Notes: generated by a model from the letters alone, not told the origin. A DNA stretch of 64,000 nt from Pedobacter psychrotolerans (GCF_004340665.1 NZ_SLWO01000007.1:261720-325719); one strand, 5' to 3'; shown: positions 51,671-59,460, numbered from the stretch's first letter. Program-made: numbers and translations.

Positions 51671-52795
51671 CTATAATTGAGCAGCTTTGTTTGATGCCTT
51701 GTCAGGAGTAATTACTTGTCCCTCCTGCAAACGGTCGAGACCACTTAATACAATCTGATCACCGGATTTAACTCCATCTTTAATCAGATAATTACTGCCG
51801 CTTTTTCCAATCACAGTAATAGGCATTTTGCTTACCTTATTTCCTTGGTTTACGGTGAAAACAAATACTTTATCCTGCATTTCTATGGTTGCTACCTGCG
51901 GGATCAGAATTGCATCAGGATGCTGTAAGCCCAAACGAATCTTTCCCGTATTACCTGATCTTAAAACTCCATTCGCATTTTTGAAACTAGCCCTCAAAGT
52001 AATGGCACCAGTATTTTTATCAAACTGACCATCAATCATGTCAATTTTTCCTTTAACCGGATAAGTTGTATTATCTGATAAAAGAAGTTCAACAGCAGGA
52101 AGATGACTGATTCTTTCAGCGGGCGTTTTACCCGCATAATTGGCATTAAAGCTGTTGAAATCGTTTTCAGCTAAAGCAAAATAAACATGCACTTCGTGAA
52201 TATCGGATAACTGCGTCAAAGCATCTTGGTCAGTTGGAGATACCAAACTCCCTTGTTTTTTTGGAATCCGGCCGATGTAACCACTTACAGTTGCCTTTAC
52301 ATTGGTGTAACCCAGGTTAATCTGTGCAGATGCTACACTGGCCTGTGCTTGCTCGGCATTGGCCTGAGCAATTTTATAAGCCGTTTTCGCAGTCTTTAAC
52401 TGGAAATCAGAAACCACTTTATTTTGAACCAATGGTGTTAGTTTATCCACTTCCAACTGGGCATTTAATATGGCCGCTTGGGCAGCATGCAAACTTGCTT
52501 TTGCATTGTTCAAAGCTTCACGGTAAGGACGATCATTAATTTTGAAAAGTGTTTGTCCGGCAGTAACATAGGCACCTTCGTTTACCAAAACACTTTGCAG
52601 GTAGCCGCTCACCTGTGGACGAATATCAATATCTACTGCACCTTGAATGGCTGCAGGATAATCAATATAAGTGGTTTGAGTACTTTCACTAACCTGGCTA
52701 ACTGGCAGTACCGGCGGCGGTGGCGCAGCTGCAGTTTGGCTTGGTGAAGACTTACAACTTATTAAAATGAAAGACAATGTAGAAATAATTAACAT
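51671..52795 (-). CDS. RND efflux membrane-fusion adaptor (AcrA type)
   Basis: A periplasmic lipoprotein adaptor. Two starts are possible: 52861 (396 residues) or 52795 (374). I choose 52795 because MLIISTLSFILISC gives a clean lipoprotein signal and because a 13-bp palindrome of the operator type (52818-52830) would otherwise lie inside the coding region. Domains: lipoyl/barrel-sandwich halves (DIDIRPQVSGYLQSVLVNEGAYVTAGQTLFKI in sense; NLGYTNVKATVSGYIGRIPKKQGSLV), an alpha-hairpin with many Ala/Gln, and a beta-barrel (GKIDMIDGQFDKNTGAITLRA). Confidence 0.88.
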   Translation of the reverse strand: MLIISTLSFILISCKSSPSQTAAAPPPPVLPVSQVSESTQTTYIDYPAAIQGAVDIDIRPQVSGYLQSVLVNEGAYVTAGQTLFKINDRPYREALNNAKASLHAAQAAILNAQLEVDKLTPLVQNKVVSDFQLKTAKTAYKIAQANAEQAQASVASAQINLGYTNVKATVSGYIGRIPKKQGSLVSPTDQDALTQLSDIHEVHVYFALAENDFNSFNANYAGKTPAERISHLPAVELLLSDNTTYPVKGKIDMIDGQFDKNTGAITLRASFKNANGVLRSGNTGKIRLGLQHPDAILIPQVATIEMQDKVFVFTVNQGNKVSKMPITVIGKSGSNYLIKDGVKSGDQIVLSGLDRLQEGQVITPDKASNKAAQL

Positions 52796-52817
52796 GGACT
52801 TAACTTGATTAAATGAT

Positions 52818-52830
52818 TTAACACTGTTAA
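52818..52830. promoter_or_regulatory. TetR-type operator-like palindrome (TTAACACTGTTAA)
   Basis: A perfect 13-bp palindrome that shares the TAACA-TGTTA core with the other two sites of this operon. It lies between the two possible adaptor start codons. Confidence 0.5.
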
Positions 52831-52895
52831 GTAAAATAAACAAGCGATGGATAGCATTCATATGAGTAAAAATTATGGTGAATTTAGCGTGTATA

Positions 52896-52920
52896 AATAA
52901 TCTAACAGCGTTAGATTATT
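52896..52920. promoter_or_regulatory. operator of the efflux operon, 25-bp palindrome
   Basis: Arms AATAATCTAAC and GTTAGATTATT are exact reverse complements separated by AGC. It lies between the tetR stop and the adaptor gene, the position expected for a repressor site on a second promoter. Confidence 0.7.
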
Positions 52921-52934
52921 GGGTAAAAAAAAAA

Positions 52935-53540
52935 TTAACTATTAATTGATAACGTGATACCTTTAATGGCATCCTTTAAAATTTGCTGGTTAAGTTCATC
53001 AGTTGTTCTTCCATTCGGCCGAACCAGATTAATGGAAATTAAACCGTGTATAATTGACCAATAGGTATAATACTTCATGCAGATATCATTTTCAGAAACT
53101 GGTTTCTTCTTAAATAAGGATTCAATCACGTCACCTAACATATTAGAAACATGCTCGGCCTCAGACATAGATTTCTTAACCGTACAGCAGACCATATCCA
53201 CACCATACATCAATTGATAAAATTCCTTATGCGCAAAAGCAAAGTTCCAGTAAGCAACCCACATGGCTTCCATTTTATCGGCAGCTGATTCATGTTTGTC
53301 TCTGGCTTCACGAATATCTTTGGCTAAAATCAGGTAACCCCTTCTGGTTAATTCGAGAAGTATACCGTCTTTATTAGAAAAGTATTCGTAAATAATGGGT
53401 GCAGTATACTCAATTTGATCAGCAATTTTACGCATACTTAAAGACTGCCAGCCTTCTGTTTGAACAATGTTCAAGGCTGCATCCAGAATTTTTGTTCTGG
53501 TTTCATCTTTTAGTCGTAAAATTCTTTCCTTACTTCCCAT
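52935..53540 (-). CDS. TetR/AcrR-family repressor of the efflux operon
   Basis: A 201-residue TetR-type regulator. The N-terminal helix-turn-helix spans about residues 12-60 (TRTKILDAALNIVQTEGWQSLSMRKIADQIEYTAPIIYEYFSNKDGIL); the C-terminal ligand pocket is variable with a Cys pair (MVCCTVKK). It sits directly upstream of the adaptor, permease and channel genes on the same strand and probably represses them and itself through the palindromes at 52896 and 53562. The effector would be a pump substrate (inference). Confidence 0.92.
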   Translation of the reverse strand: MGSKERILRLKDETRTKILDAALNIVQTEGWQSLSMRKIADQIEYTAPIIYEYFSNKDGILLELTRRGYLILAKDIREARDKHESAADKMEAMWVAYWNFAFAHKEFYQLMYGVDMVCCTVKKSMSEAEHVSNMLGDVIESLFKKKPVSENDICMKYYTYWSIIHGLISINLVRPNGRTTDELNQQILKDAIKGITLSINS

Positions 53541-53561
53541 GATTTGGAATGTGATGTGATA

Positions 53562-53586
53562 AATAATCTAACACTGTTAAGCAAAT
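53562..53586. promoter_or_regulatory. operator-like site upstream of tetR
   Basis: Left arm AATAATCTAAC is identical to the operator at 52896; the right half GTTAAGCAAAT is degenerate. It lies just downstream of the tetR -7 box and overlaps it by 5 bp, which fits autorepression. Confidence 0.6.
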
Positions 53587-53611
53587 GTAGAATCAATTCC
53601 AGAATTCACAA
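53582..53611 (-). promoter_or_regulatory. tetR promoter (TTG-N19-TACATTTG)
   Basis: On the minus strand, TTG (53611-53609), 19 bp and TACATTTG (53589-53582) match the Bacteroidota -33/-7 pattern exactly, 42 bp before the tetR start. Confidence 0.6.
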
Positions 53612-53789
53612 TCATTAATTTGTCATAAACATTTATTTTTAATTTTAGATCGAAAAATAGAGATTTAAAGCTTTTAAACGAACATTTTGAATTAAACTAT
53701 TTTTATGGAAAAACATATATTAATGATGTGTCTTTACATAAAAACTACTGACAGGGTGCCATAACGAACTCATGAAAGAACTAACATGT

Positions 53790-54281
53790 AAGGCATATAA
53801 GTTGCATATAAGCTTCTTGGCTACAATGTTCTTACATTCCTTATATGGTTAAAAAATACTAGTACTTAAACTGAATCATAAAATTAGCTACGCTTCCATC
53901 TAAATTTTCGTCCACTAAGGAAAATTACCATGTAAGGCATATAAGTTAAATATAAGCTCCTTGGCTTCAATGTTCTTACATGCCTTATATGGTCAAAATA
54001 CTTGCACTTAAACTTCACCATAAAATTAGCTATGCTTCCATCTAAATTTTTATCCACTAGAGAAAATTACTATATAAGGCATATAAGTTACATATAAGCT
54101 CCTTGGCTTCAATGTTCTTACATTCCTTATATGGTAAAAAAATATTAGCATTTAAAATGCAACATAATTAGCTGCATTTCTTATAATTTTTCATTCATGA
54201 GGGAAAAATTATTAGACAAGGCATATAAGTTACATATAAGCTCTTGAGCTGTAATGTTCTTATATGCCTTATATGTTAAAA
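53790..54281. repeat. four tandem ~143-bp units with hairpin arms
   Basis: Units start with AAGGCATATAAG at 53790, 53934, 54076 and 54218 (periods 144, 142 and 142). Within each unit that phrase faces an inverted partner CTTATATGCCTT or CTTACATTCCTTATA about 40 bp further on, so each unit can fold into a long hairpin. A second inner pair ATATAAGCTCCTTGGCTT is conserved. The last unit abuts the trpA stop. Related phrases occur at 18690-18710. Confidence 0.85.
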
Positions 54282-55049
54282 TTAATCTTTAAATTTTTTC
54301 ATAAAACCACTCACGCTCTCTTCCAAGTTTCCTTCTTCAATTGCCTTAACAAATGCAGTTCCGATAATCGCACCATTTGCATAAGCACATGCTTTATCAA
54401 AAGTTTGTTTATCACTGATTCCGAAACCAATCATCGTTGGATTTTTTAGATTCATCGCTTTAATTCTACCAAAATAAGATTCAGTAGTATCACCAACCTC
54501 CAGGTTTTTACCCGTTGTTGCCGACGATGAAAGCAGGTAAATGAATCCGTTGGTTAAACCATCAATTTTATGGATTCGCTCTTCAGCAGTTTGTGGAGTA
54601 ATTAAAAACACATTACTCAAATTGTGCTCTTCAAAGCAACCTTTATAAAATTCCTCATATTCAACCATGGGCAAATCAGGCACAATACAGCCATCAACAC
54701 CCACTTCTGCGCAGGCTTTACAGAAATTTTCTACACCAAACTGTAAAACCGGATTCACGTAGCCCATCAGCAACACAGGAATAGTTACATTTTTACGCAA
54801 GTCTTTTAATTGTTCAAAAAGCAGTTTCAGTGTCATGCCCTGATCCAGGGATTTTTTGCTACTCGCCTGAATTACGGGTCCATCAGCTACAGGATCTGAA
54901 TATGGGAAGCCAATCTCCAGCATATCTGCACCTGATTTTTCTAAAGCCTCAGCAATGCGAATGGTATCATCGGTGTTTGGATAGCCAGCAGTAAAATAAA
55001 TCGATAATATGTTTTTCTTCAATTCGAAGATTTGTTTGATTCTGTTCAT
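54282..55049 (-). CDS. trpA: tryptophan synthase alpha subunit
   Basis: A 255-residue TIM-barrel enzyme that splits indole-3-glycerol phosphate to indole and glyceraldehyde-3-phosphate. Catalytic Glu in DMLEIGFPYSDPVADGPVIQ and Asp in GVDGCIVPDLPMVEYEEF; phosphate-binding GFGISDKQTF and NGAIIGTAFVKAI. Works as alpha2beta2 with TrpB. It follows trpB by 91 bp that contain a 27-bp-arm hairpin. Last gene of the operon. Confidence 0.96.
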   Translation of the reverse strand: MNRIKQIFELKKNILSIYFTAGYPNTDDTIRIAEALEKSGADMLEIGFPYSDPVADGPVIQASSKKSLDQGMTLKLLFEQLKDLRKNVTIPVLLMGYVNPVLQFGVENFCKACAEVGVDGCIVPDLPMVEYEEFYKGCFEEHNLSNVFLITPQTAEERIHKIDGLTNGFIYLLSSSATTGKNLEVGDTTESYFGRIKAMNLKNPTMIGFGISDKQTFDKACAYANGAIIGTAFVKAIEEGNLEESVSGFMKKFKD

Positions 55050-55063
55050 TTTTTTAACCTTTC

Positions 55064-55132
55064 CGTCATTGCGAGGTACGAAGCAATCTGATTTGAGGAT
55101 TTAAGCAGATTGCTTCGTACCTCGCAATGACG
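55064..55132. repeat. perfect 27-bp inverted repeat between trpB and trpA
   Basis: Arms 55064-55090 and 55106-55132 are exact reverse complements (the left one begins CGTCATTGCGAGGTACG); the loop is 15 nt. It belongs to the REP-like family that carries GTCATTGCGAG, seen also at 35998 and 36393. It would form a very stable RNA stem inside the operon mRNA. Confidence 0.9.
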
Positions 55133-55140
55133 ATGTGCTT

Positions 55141-56322
55141 TTATAAATTAAAATATTTAATATAAGTATCTAAATCTTTATCTCCCCTACCCGATAAGCA
55201 AATCACCACATTTTCGCCGCCTTTAAATTCCATTTTCTCTAAATAAGCCAAGGCATGTGCACTTTCAATCGCAGGAATAATTCCTTCCAGTTGGGTAAGC
55301 AATAGCCCTGCATCTAAACTCTCTTCATCGGTAATCGAAACATATTTTCCACGTCCGGTTTTAAATAAATGCGCATGTTGCGGACCAATACCGGGATAAT
55401 CGAGTCCTGCAGAAACCGAATGTGGCTCTACTACTTGTCCATCTTCGGTTTGCATCAGAATACTACGGCTACCATGTAAAACCCCTTCTTTGCCCAGATA
55501 AGTTGTCGCTGCAGAAAGCCCGCTTGAAACACCTTTCCCCGCAGCCTCAACAGCAATTAATTTTACGTTTTCATCATCCATAAAATGATAAAACATACCC
55601 ATGGCGTTACTTCCGCCACCTACACAAGCCAGCACATAATCGGGTTGATCATTTCCGGTTTGTGCAATCAGTTGCTTTTTAGTTTCTTCTGAAATAATGG
55701 ATTGGAAGATCGCCACCATATCAGGATATGGATGTGGCCCAACTACCGAACCGATGATGTAATGTGTGTCAACCGGATTGTTGATCCAATCACGCATAGC
55801 TTCGTTAGTTGCATCTTTTAAAGTTTTACTTCCAGAACTTGCCGGAACCACCTTCGCACCTAACATTTTCATCCGGGCAACGTTTGGCGCCTGGCGTTCA
55901 ATATCCACTTCACCCATGTAAATTACGCACTCTAAATTACGTAGTGCACAAACGGTAGCCGTAGCTACACCATGCTGACCAGCACCAGTTTCGGCAATGA
56001 TTCTTTTTTTACCAAGCTTTTCTGCCAACAAAATCTGACCAATGGTATTGTTAATTTTATGGGCTCCGGTATGGTTTAAATCCTCTCTTTTCAGGAAAAT
56101 ATTGGCACCATATCTTTCAGATAATCTATTGGCTAAATATAATGGTGAAGGGCGACCAACATAATCTTTCATTAACTGATGAAATTCTTTCTGAAAATCA
56201 GCATCATCAATAATCTTTAAATAATTCTGACGCAATTCTTCTACGTTCGGATAAAGCATTTCGGGGATATATGCACCTCCGAAATCTCCATAATATCCTT
56301 TTTCGTTTACTTTGTATTTCAT
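55141..56322 (-). CDS. trpB: tryptophan synthase beta subunit
   Basis: A 393-residue PLP enzyme that joins indole and serine. The start at 56322 (MKYKVNEKGYYGDFGG) is chosen; the frame extends to a TTG at 56355 with no family match. PLP-binding Lys in LNHTGAHKINNT, Glu in AETGAGQHGVATA, phosphate loop CVGGGSNAMGMF, and the C-terminal CLSGRGDKDL. Separated from trpF by 265 bp of REP-like sequence. Confidence 0.97.
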   Translation of the reverse strand: MKYKVNEKGYYGDFGGAYIPEMLYPNVEELRQNYLKIIDDADFQKEFHQLMKDYVGRPSPLYLANRLSERYGANIFLKREDLNHTGAHKINNTIGQILLAEKLGKKRIIAETGAGQHGVATATVCALRNLECVIYMGEVDIERQAPNVARMKMLGAKVVPASSGSKTLKDATNEAMRDWINNPVDTHYIIGSVVGPHPYPDMVAIFQSIISEETKKQLIAQTGNDQPDYVLACVGGGSNAMGMFYHFMDDENVKLIAVEAAGKGVSSGLSAATTYLGKEGVLHGSRSILMQTEDGQVVEPHSVSAGLDYPGIGPQHAHLFKTGRGKYVSITDEESLDAGLLLTQLEGIIPAIESAHALAYLEKMEFKGGENVVICLSGRGDKDLDTYIKYFNL

Positions 56323-56355
56323 ATCTTTTTTATCTAATCCGCTGGTTAAAACCAA

Positions 56356-56587
56356 CTCTTATTTCCCATGACTGAAGTCATGGTCTATGTTTAATCTTTA
56401 CAAATCGTCATTTCGACCAAGGTGGAGAAATCTTTGTAATTGAACCTTAGCTTTAAGCTATATTTTACCCTATCCTTCAGTCGAAATGACAAATAATCGA
56501 TTTTGTCATTCTGAGGAACGAAGAATCTGTTTAATATTAGCAGCAGTATTTCATCGCTTGCAGATACTTCGTGCCTCAGTATGACAG
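56356..56587. repeat. REP-like palindromes between trpF and trpB
   Basis: Three inverted repeats in a row: CCATGACT-GA-AGTCATGG (56366-56383); TCGTCATTTCGACC paired with GTCGAAATGAC (about 56404-56491); and GTCATTCTGAGGAACGAAG paired with CTTCGTGCCTCAGTATGAC (about 56504-56585). No open frame of interest. Confidence 0.8.
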
Positions 56588-57223
56588 TTAATTATTTATT
56601 CCTGTGATAAACGCTTTAACCTTCTCTAGATCCTTAACACCAGGCTCAACTTCAAACCTACTGTTAATGTCAAGCGCATATAAACGAGTATCATTTATTT
56701 TAGCAATTGCAGCCGCATGTTCCAAATCAATTCCACCACTCAGGAAGAAAGGTTTATTCAACTTATAACTTTCCAGAATCTTCCAGTCGAAAGTTTTGCC
56801 AGAACCACCATGCGATTTAGTCTTGGTATCAAACAGAAAATAATCAACTACATCCTGATAATCATTTAACACCGCAAAATCAAAATCTTCATCCAAACCA
56901 AAAGCCTTGATCATTTCTACATCTTTTGCAAATAGCTTTAACGCCTTACAATATTCTATTGATTCCTTTCCATGTAACTGAACAGCTTTAAGTTGATATA
57001 GATTTACTTTTTTCTTCACAACCTCCAAATCCTCATCTACAAAAACGCCAACGGTTTTAATTTCTGATGGAATATATTTAATCAGTTCTGCCGAAACATC
57101 ACTAATAAAACGTGGTGATTGATCGTAAAAAATAAAACCCAAATAGTCCGGTTGCAGACTTGCTACCGCAGCAATATTCGCAGCGAATTTCATTCCGCAA
57201 ATTTTTAGTTTCAATTGATCCAT
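56588..57223 (-). CDS. trpF: phosphoribosylanthranilate isomerase
   Basis: A 211-residue TIM barrel. Catalytic Cys in LKICGMKFAANIAAV and Asp in YFLFDTKTKSHGGSGKTFDW; phosphate sites in FFLSGGIDLEHA and LDINSRFEVEPGVKD. The ATG overlaps the trpD stop (TGATG), so translation is coupled. In many Bacteroidota trpC lies between trpD and trpF; here it does not. Confidence 0.95.
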   Translation of the reverse strand: MDQLKLKICGMKFAANIAAVASLQPDYLGFIFYDQSPRFISDVSAELIKYIPSEIKTVGVFVDEDLEVVKKKVNLYQLKAVQLHGKESIEYCKALKLFAKDVEMIKAFGLDEDFDFAVLNDYQDVVDYFLFDTKTKSHGGSGKTFDWKILESYKLNKPFFLSGGIDLEHAAAIAKINDTRLYALDINSRFEVEPGVKDLEKVKAFITGINN

Positions 57224-58209
57224 CAGTCTACAAGCTTTTTAAAACTTTCAAGTGCTTTTTTACTGGTTAAGGATTCTTCTGCTTCATAAAAGCAATCAGC
57301 AAAACTGCTCGTTGGTTTTATGGTTTTAATTGCCAAAGCAGCATTGCAAAGCACAACATTGCTCTGCGCATCAGTCGCCTCACCATGAAGTACATCCATA
57401 AATATTTTGGCTGAAGACGCTACAGTATCACCACCTTTGATATCATCAACAGAAAGCTTTTCAAAACCCATATCGTTTAAAGTTAAAATGCTTTCCCCCT
57501 TGTTATTAAATGTTTTCACATCGCATGTGAGTGAAATTTCATCATAACCTTCCAGCGCATGAACGATAGTGTAATTTTTGGTCGTATCCTGATATAAATA
57601 ATTGTACAAACGGGCCAGTTCCAAACTAAAAACCCCTACCATTTGGTATTTAGGTTGAGATGGATTAACCATTGGCCCCAACATATTGAAGAACGTTTTA
57701 ATGCCTAAATCTTTACGAATGGGCGCTACAATCTTCATTGCCGGATTAAACAAAGGCGCATGTAAAAAACAAATACCAGCTGTATCCAAATTGCGTTTTA
57801 AAACATCCTGATCATTGGTAAATGAATAACCCAGATACTCCATTACATTTGAAGAACCACAACCCGAAGACACACCATAGTTGCCATGTTTAGCTACATG
57901 ATGTCCCGCCCCTGCTACCACAAATGATGATAGCGTAGAAATATTGAAGGTATCTTTGCCATCACCCCCCGTTCCGCAGAGATCAATCAGTTCGTAATTT
58001 GAAAAATCCACTTTAATGCCTAAATCCAACATGGCATCACGGAAACCTTGCAATTCATCTACCGTGATGTTGCGCATGGCATAGGCCGTAATGAAGGCAG
58101 CAATCTGCGAAGAATTAAATTCACCCTGGGAAATAGAAATGAGGATATTCTTTGATTCTTCCCTGCTGAAACTTTTATTTTCAAATAAATGGTTTAATAT
58201 TCTTTTCAT
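57223..58209 (-). CDS. trpD: anthranilate phosphoribosyltransferase
   Basis: A 328-residue enzyme that transfers phosphoribose from PRPP to anthranilate. It has the PRPP motif DLCGTGGDGKDTFNISTLSSFV (about residues 77-98), KHGNYGVSSGCGSSNVMEYLG (about 110), the conserved FFNMLGPMVNPSQP and the EGYDEISL segment. First structural gene of this operon; it is preceded by the attenuator and leader peptide. Confidence 0.96.
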   Translation of the reverse strand: MKRILNHLFENKSFSREESKNILISISQGEFNSSQIAAFITAYAMRNITVDELQGFRDAMLDLGIKVDFSNYELIDLCGTGGDGKDTFNISTLSSFVVAGAGHHVAKHGNYGVSSGCGSSNVMEYLGYSFTNDQDVLKRNLDTAGICFLHAPLFNPAMKIVAPIRKDLGIKTFFNMLGPMVNPSQPKYQMVGVFSLELARLYNYLYQDTTKNYTIVHALEGYDEISLTCDVKTFNNKGESILTLNDMGFEKLSVDDIKGGDTVASSAKIFMDVLHGEATDAQSNVVLCNAALAIKTIKPTSSFADCFYEAEESLTSKKALESFKKLVD

Positions 58210-58226
58210 GTTTTTATATCCCTCTT

Positions 58227-58307
58227 ACCGTCATTCTGTACTTGATTCAGAAATTTTTTACATAGATGCTGAACTAAATCCGATAGCTATCCGATCAGCA
58301 TGACGGT
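58227..58307. repeat. REP-like palindrome between attenuator and trpD
   Basis: ACCGTCAT and ATGACGGT form the ends of an 81-bp imperfect palindrome; inner TTCTGTACTTGATTCAG and GCTGAACTAAATC are partly complementary. Confidence 0.6.
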
Positions 58308-58325
58308 CTTTTAAAAAAATCGCAT

Positions 58326-58353
58326 AAAAAAAGGATTGCTTTTTGGGCAATCC
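58326..58353 (-). terminator. trp attenuator terminator
   Basis: Minus strand: GGATTGC (58353-58347), 7-nt loop, GCAATCC (58339-58333), then seven T (58332-58326). It lies between the leader peptide and trpD on the same strand, where an ordinary terminator would cut off the operon. Confidence 0.8.
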
Positions 58354-58402
58354 TCTTCGTTGTGTATAAAATATTTTAAAATATATAACAATAGAATTTG
58401 CC
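58346..58402 (-). promoter_or_regulatory. trp antiterminator pairing
   Basis: GGCAAATTCT (58402-58393), which starts at the last base of the leader stop codon, can pair with AGGATTGCC (58354-58346): GGCAA with UUGCC, one bulged A, then UUCU with AGGA (one G-U). This pairing uses up the left arm of the terminator, so the two structures exclude each other. Confidence 0.65.
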
Positions 58403-58455
58403 TAACGAATTTCGTTATGCCACCACCAATTGTTATTTAAGTTTTTAATTATCAT
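58402..58455 (-). CDS. trpL: trp leader peptide (17 aa, three Trp in a row)
   Basis: The peptide MIIKNLNNNWWWHNEIR is read from the ATG at 58455 to a TAG at 58402-58404. Three consecutive TGG codons (58428-58420) in a 17-codon frame, followed at once by an antiterminator/terminator pair and then trpD, are the hallmark of ribosome-mediated attenuation. The last Trp codon ends 17 nt before the antiterminator segment. A ribosome stalled at the Trp codons would therefore leave that segment free, while one at the stop codon would cover it. The reading frame is open further upstream (to 58590), but the promoter-like sequence at 58468-58499 fits a start at 58455. Confidence 0.82.
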   Translation of the reverse strand: MIIKNLNNNWWWHNEIR

Positions 58456-58467
58456 GTTTGTATAGAA

Positions 58468-58499
58468 CAAATATTGATATACTTTTTTATAATTCCAAA
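58468..58499 (-). promoter_or_regulatory. trp operon promoter candidate
   Basis: Minus strand: TTTG (58499-58496), 20 bp, then AATATTTG (58475-58468), one base off TAnnTTTG. It ends 12 bp before the leader-peptide ATG, so the leader mRNA would have a very short 5' end. Confidence 0.5.
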
Positions 58500-58515
58500 A
58501 TCTTTCTAAAAATAT

Positions 58516-59460
58516 ATGTCTTTTTTTAAGAGAAGAGTACAGTTTAATGATGATCTGGGTTTTGGCTCCGCTCCCGTGATCAAAAACCAAAGGGTATTAA
58601 ATACAGATGGAACACCAAACATCGAGCGGACTGGCTTGCCATGGTTCAAGTTTGATGATACTTATACCCGCCTGGTAACCATGAGCTGGCCCCGGTTCTT
58701 TCTGGTGATCCTGATCGCCTATCTCATTGTAAATACCCTCTTTGCGGTTGCCTATAATGTCATTGGAATTGAGAATCTGAATGGCGCAAAAGGCATTACT
58801 TTAAGGGATCAATTTTTTGATGCTTTCTTTTTCTCTGCCCAAACCATTTCAACGGTGGGTTACGGGCATATTTCGCCACAAGGATTTATCACCAGTGTAC
58901 TGGCCGCTTTTGAAAGCATGCTGGGTTTACTCGCTTTTGCATTGGCAACAGGTTTATTATATGGCCGTTTCAGCAGACCTACTTCTAAAGTTTCTTTCAG
59001 CAAAAAAATGGTTATTGCCCCCTATCACAATGGCAGTGGATTGATGTGCAGATTGGTAAACTTAAGGAAGAATGCCTTGATTGATATTGAAGCACAAATG
59101 ATCGTCACGTTTAATGAAACCATTGAGGGAAAACTTAAACGTAGTTTTTATCCCTTGGAATTAGAAAGAAACAACATCAGCATCTTGTCCCTCAACTGGA
59201 CACTTGTTCATGCAATCAATTCAGATAGCCCATTATTTGAAAAAACTTTAGAGGAACTCAAGATAGCGGAAGTAGAAATTTTTGTGATTGTAAAGGCTTT
59301 CGATGATACGTTTGCACAAACCATTCACACCAGAACCAGCTACCAGGATGAAGATATAGAATGGAACGCTAAATTTGAAATTATGCATTACCATAATGAA
59401 GAAGGCAAAACGGTAATGGATTATAGTAGATTAGATGAGATAAATAAAGTGGTAATTTGA
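58516..59460 (+). CDS. inward-rectifier-type potassium channel (KirBac-like)
   Basis: A 314-residue channel protein: an N-terminal slide helix region, TM1 (about residues 56-80, FFLVILIAYLIVNTLFAVAY), the pore with selectivity filter STVGYGHISP (about 113-122), TM2 (about 130-148), and a C-terminal immunoglobulin-like Kir domain (MCRLVNLRKNALIDIEAQMIV; WTLVHAINSDSPLF). Forms K+-selective tetramers in the inner membrane. Divergent from the trp leader; the two promoters share about 60 bp. Confidence 0.92.
   Translation: MSFFKRRVQFNDDLGFGSAPVIKNQRVLNTDGTPNIERTGLPWFKFDDTYTRLVTMSWPRFFLVILIAYLIVNTLFAVAYNVIGIENLNGAKGITLRDQFFDAFFFSAQTISTVGYGHISPQGFITSVLAAFESMLGLLAFALATGLLYGRFSRPTSKVSFSKKMVIAPYHNGSGLMCRLVNLRKNALIDIEAQMIVTFNETIEGKLKRSFYPLELERNNISILSLNWTLVHAINSDSPLFEKTLEELKIAEVEIFVIVKAFDDTFAQTIHTRTSYQDEDIEWNAKFEIMHYHNEEGKTVMDYSRLDEINKVVI

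Noticed and set aside
53790..54281. Possible CRISPR array
   Set aside because: Period about 143 bp, whole unit conserved, no short repeats with unique spacers, no cas genes nearby.
58456..58590. Longer version of the leader peptide (62 codons)
   Set aside because: The extension overlaps the divergent channel coding region and the promoter-like elements; the start at 58455 fits the promoter and a leader role.
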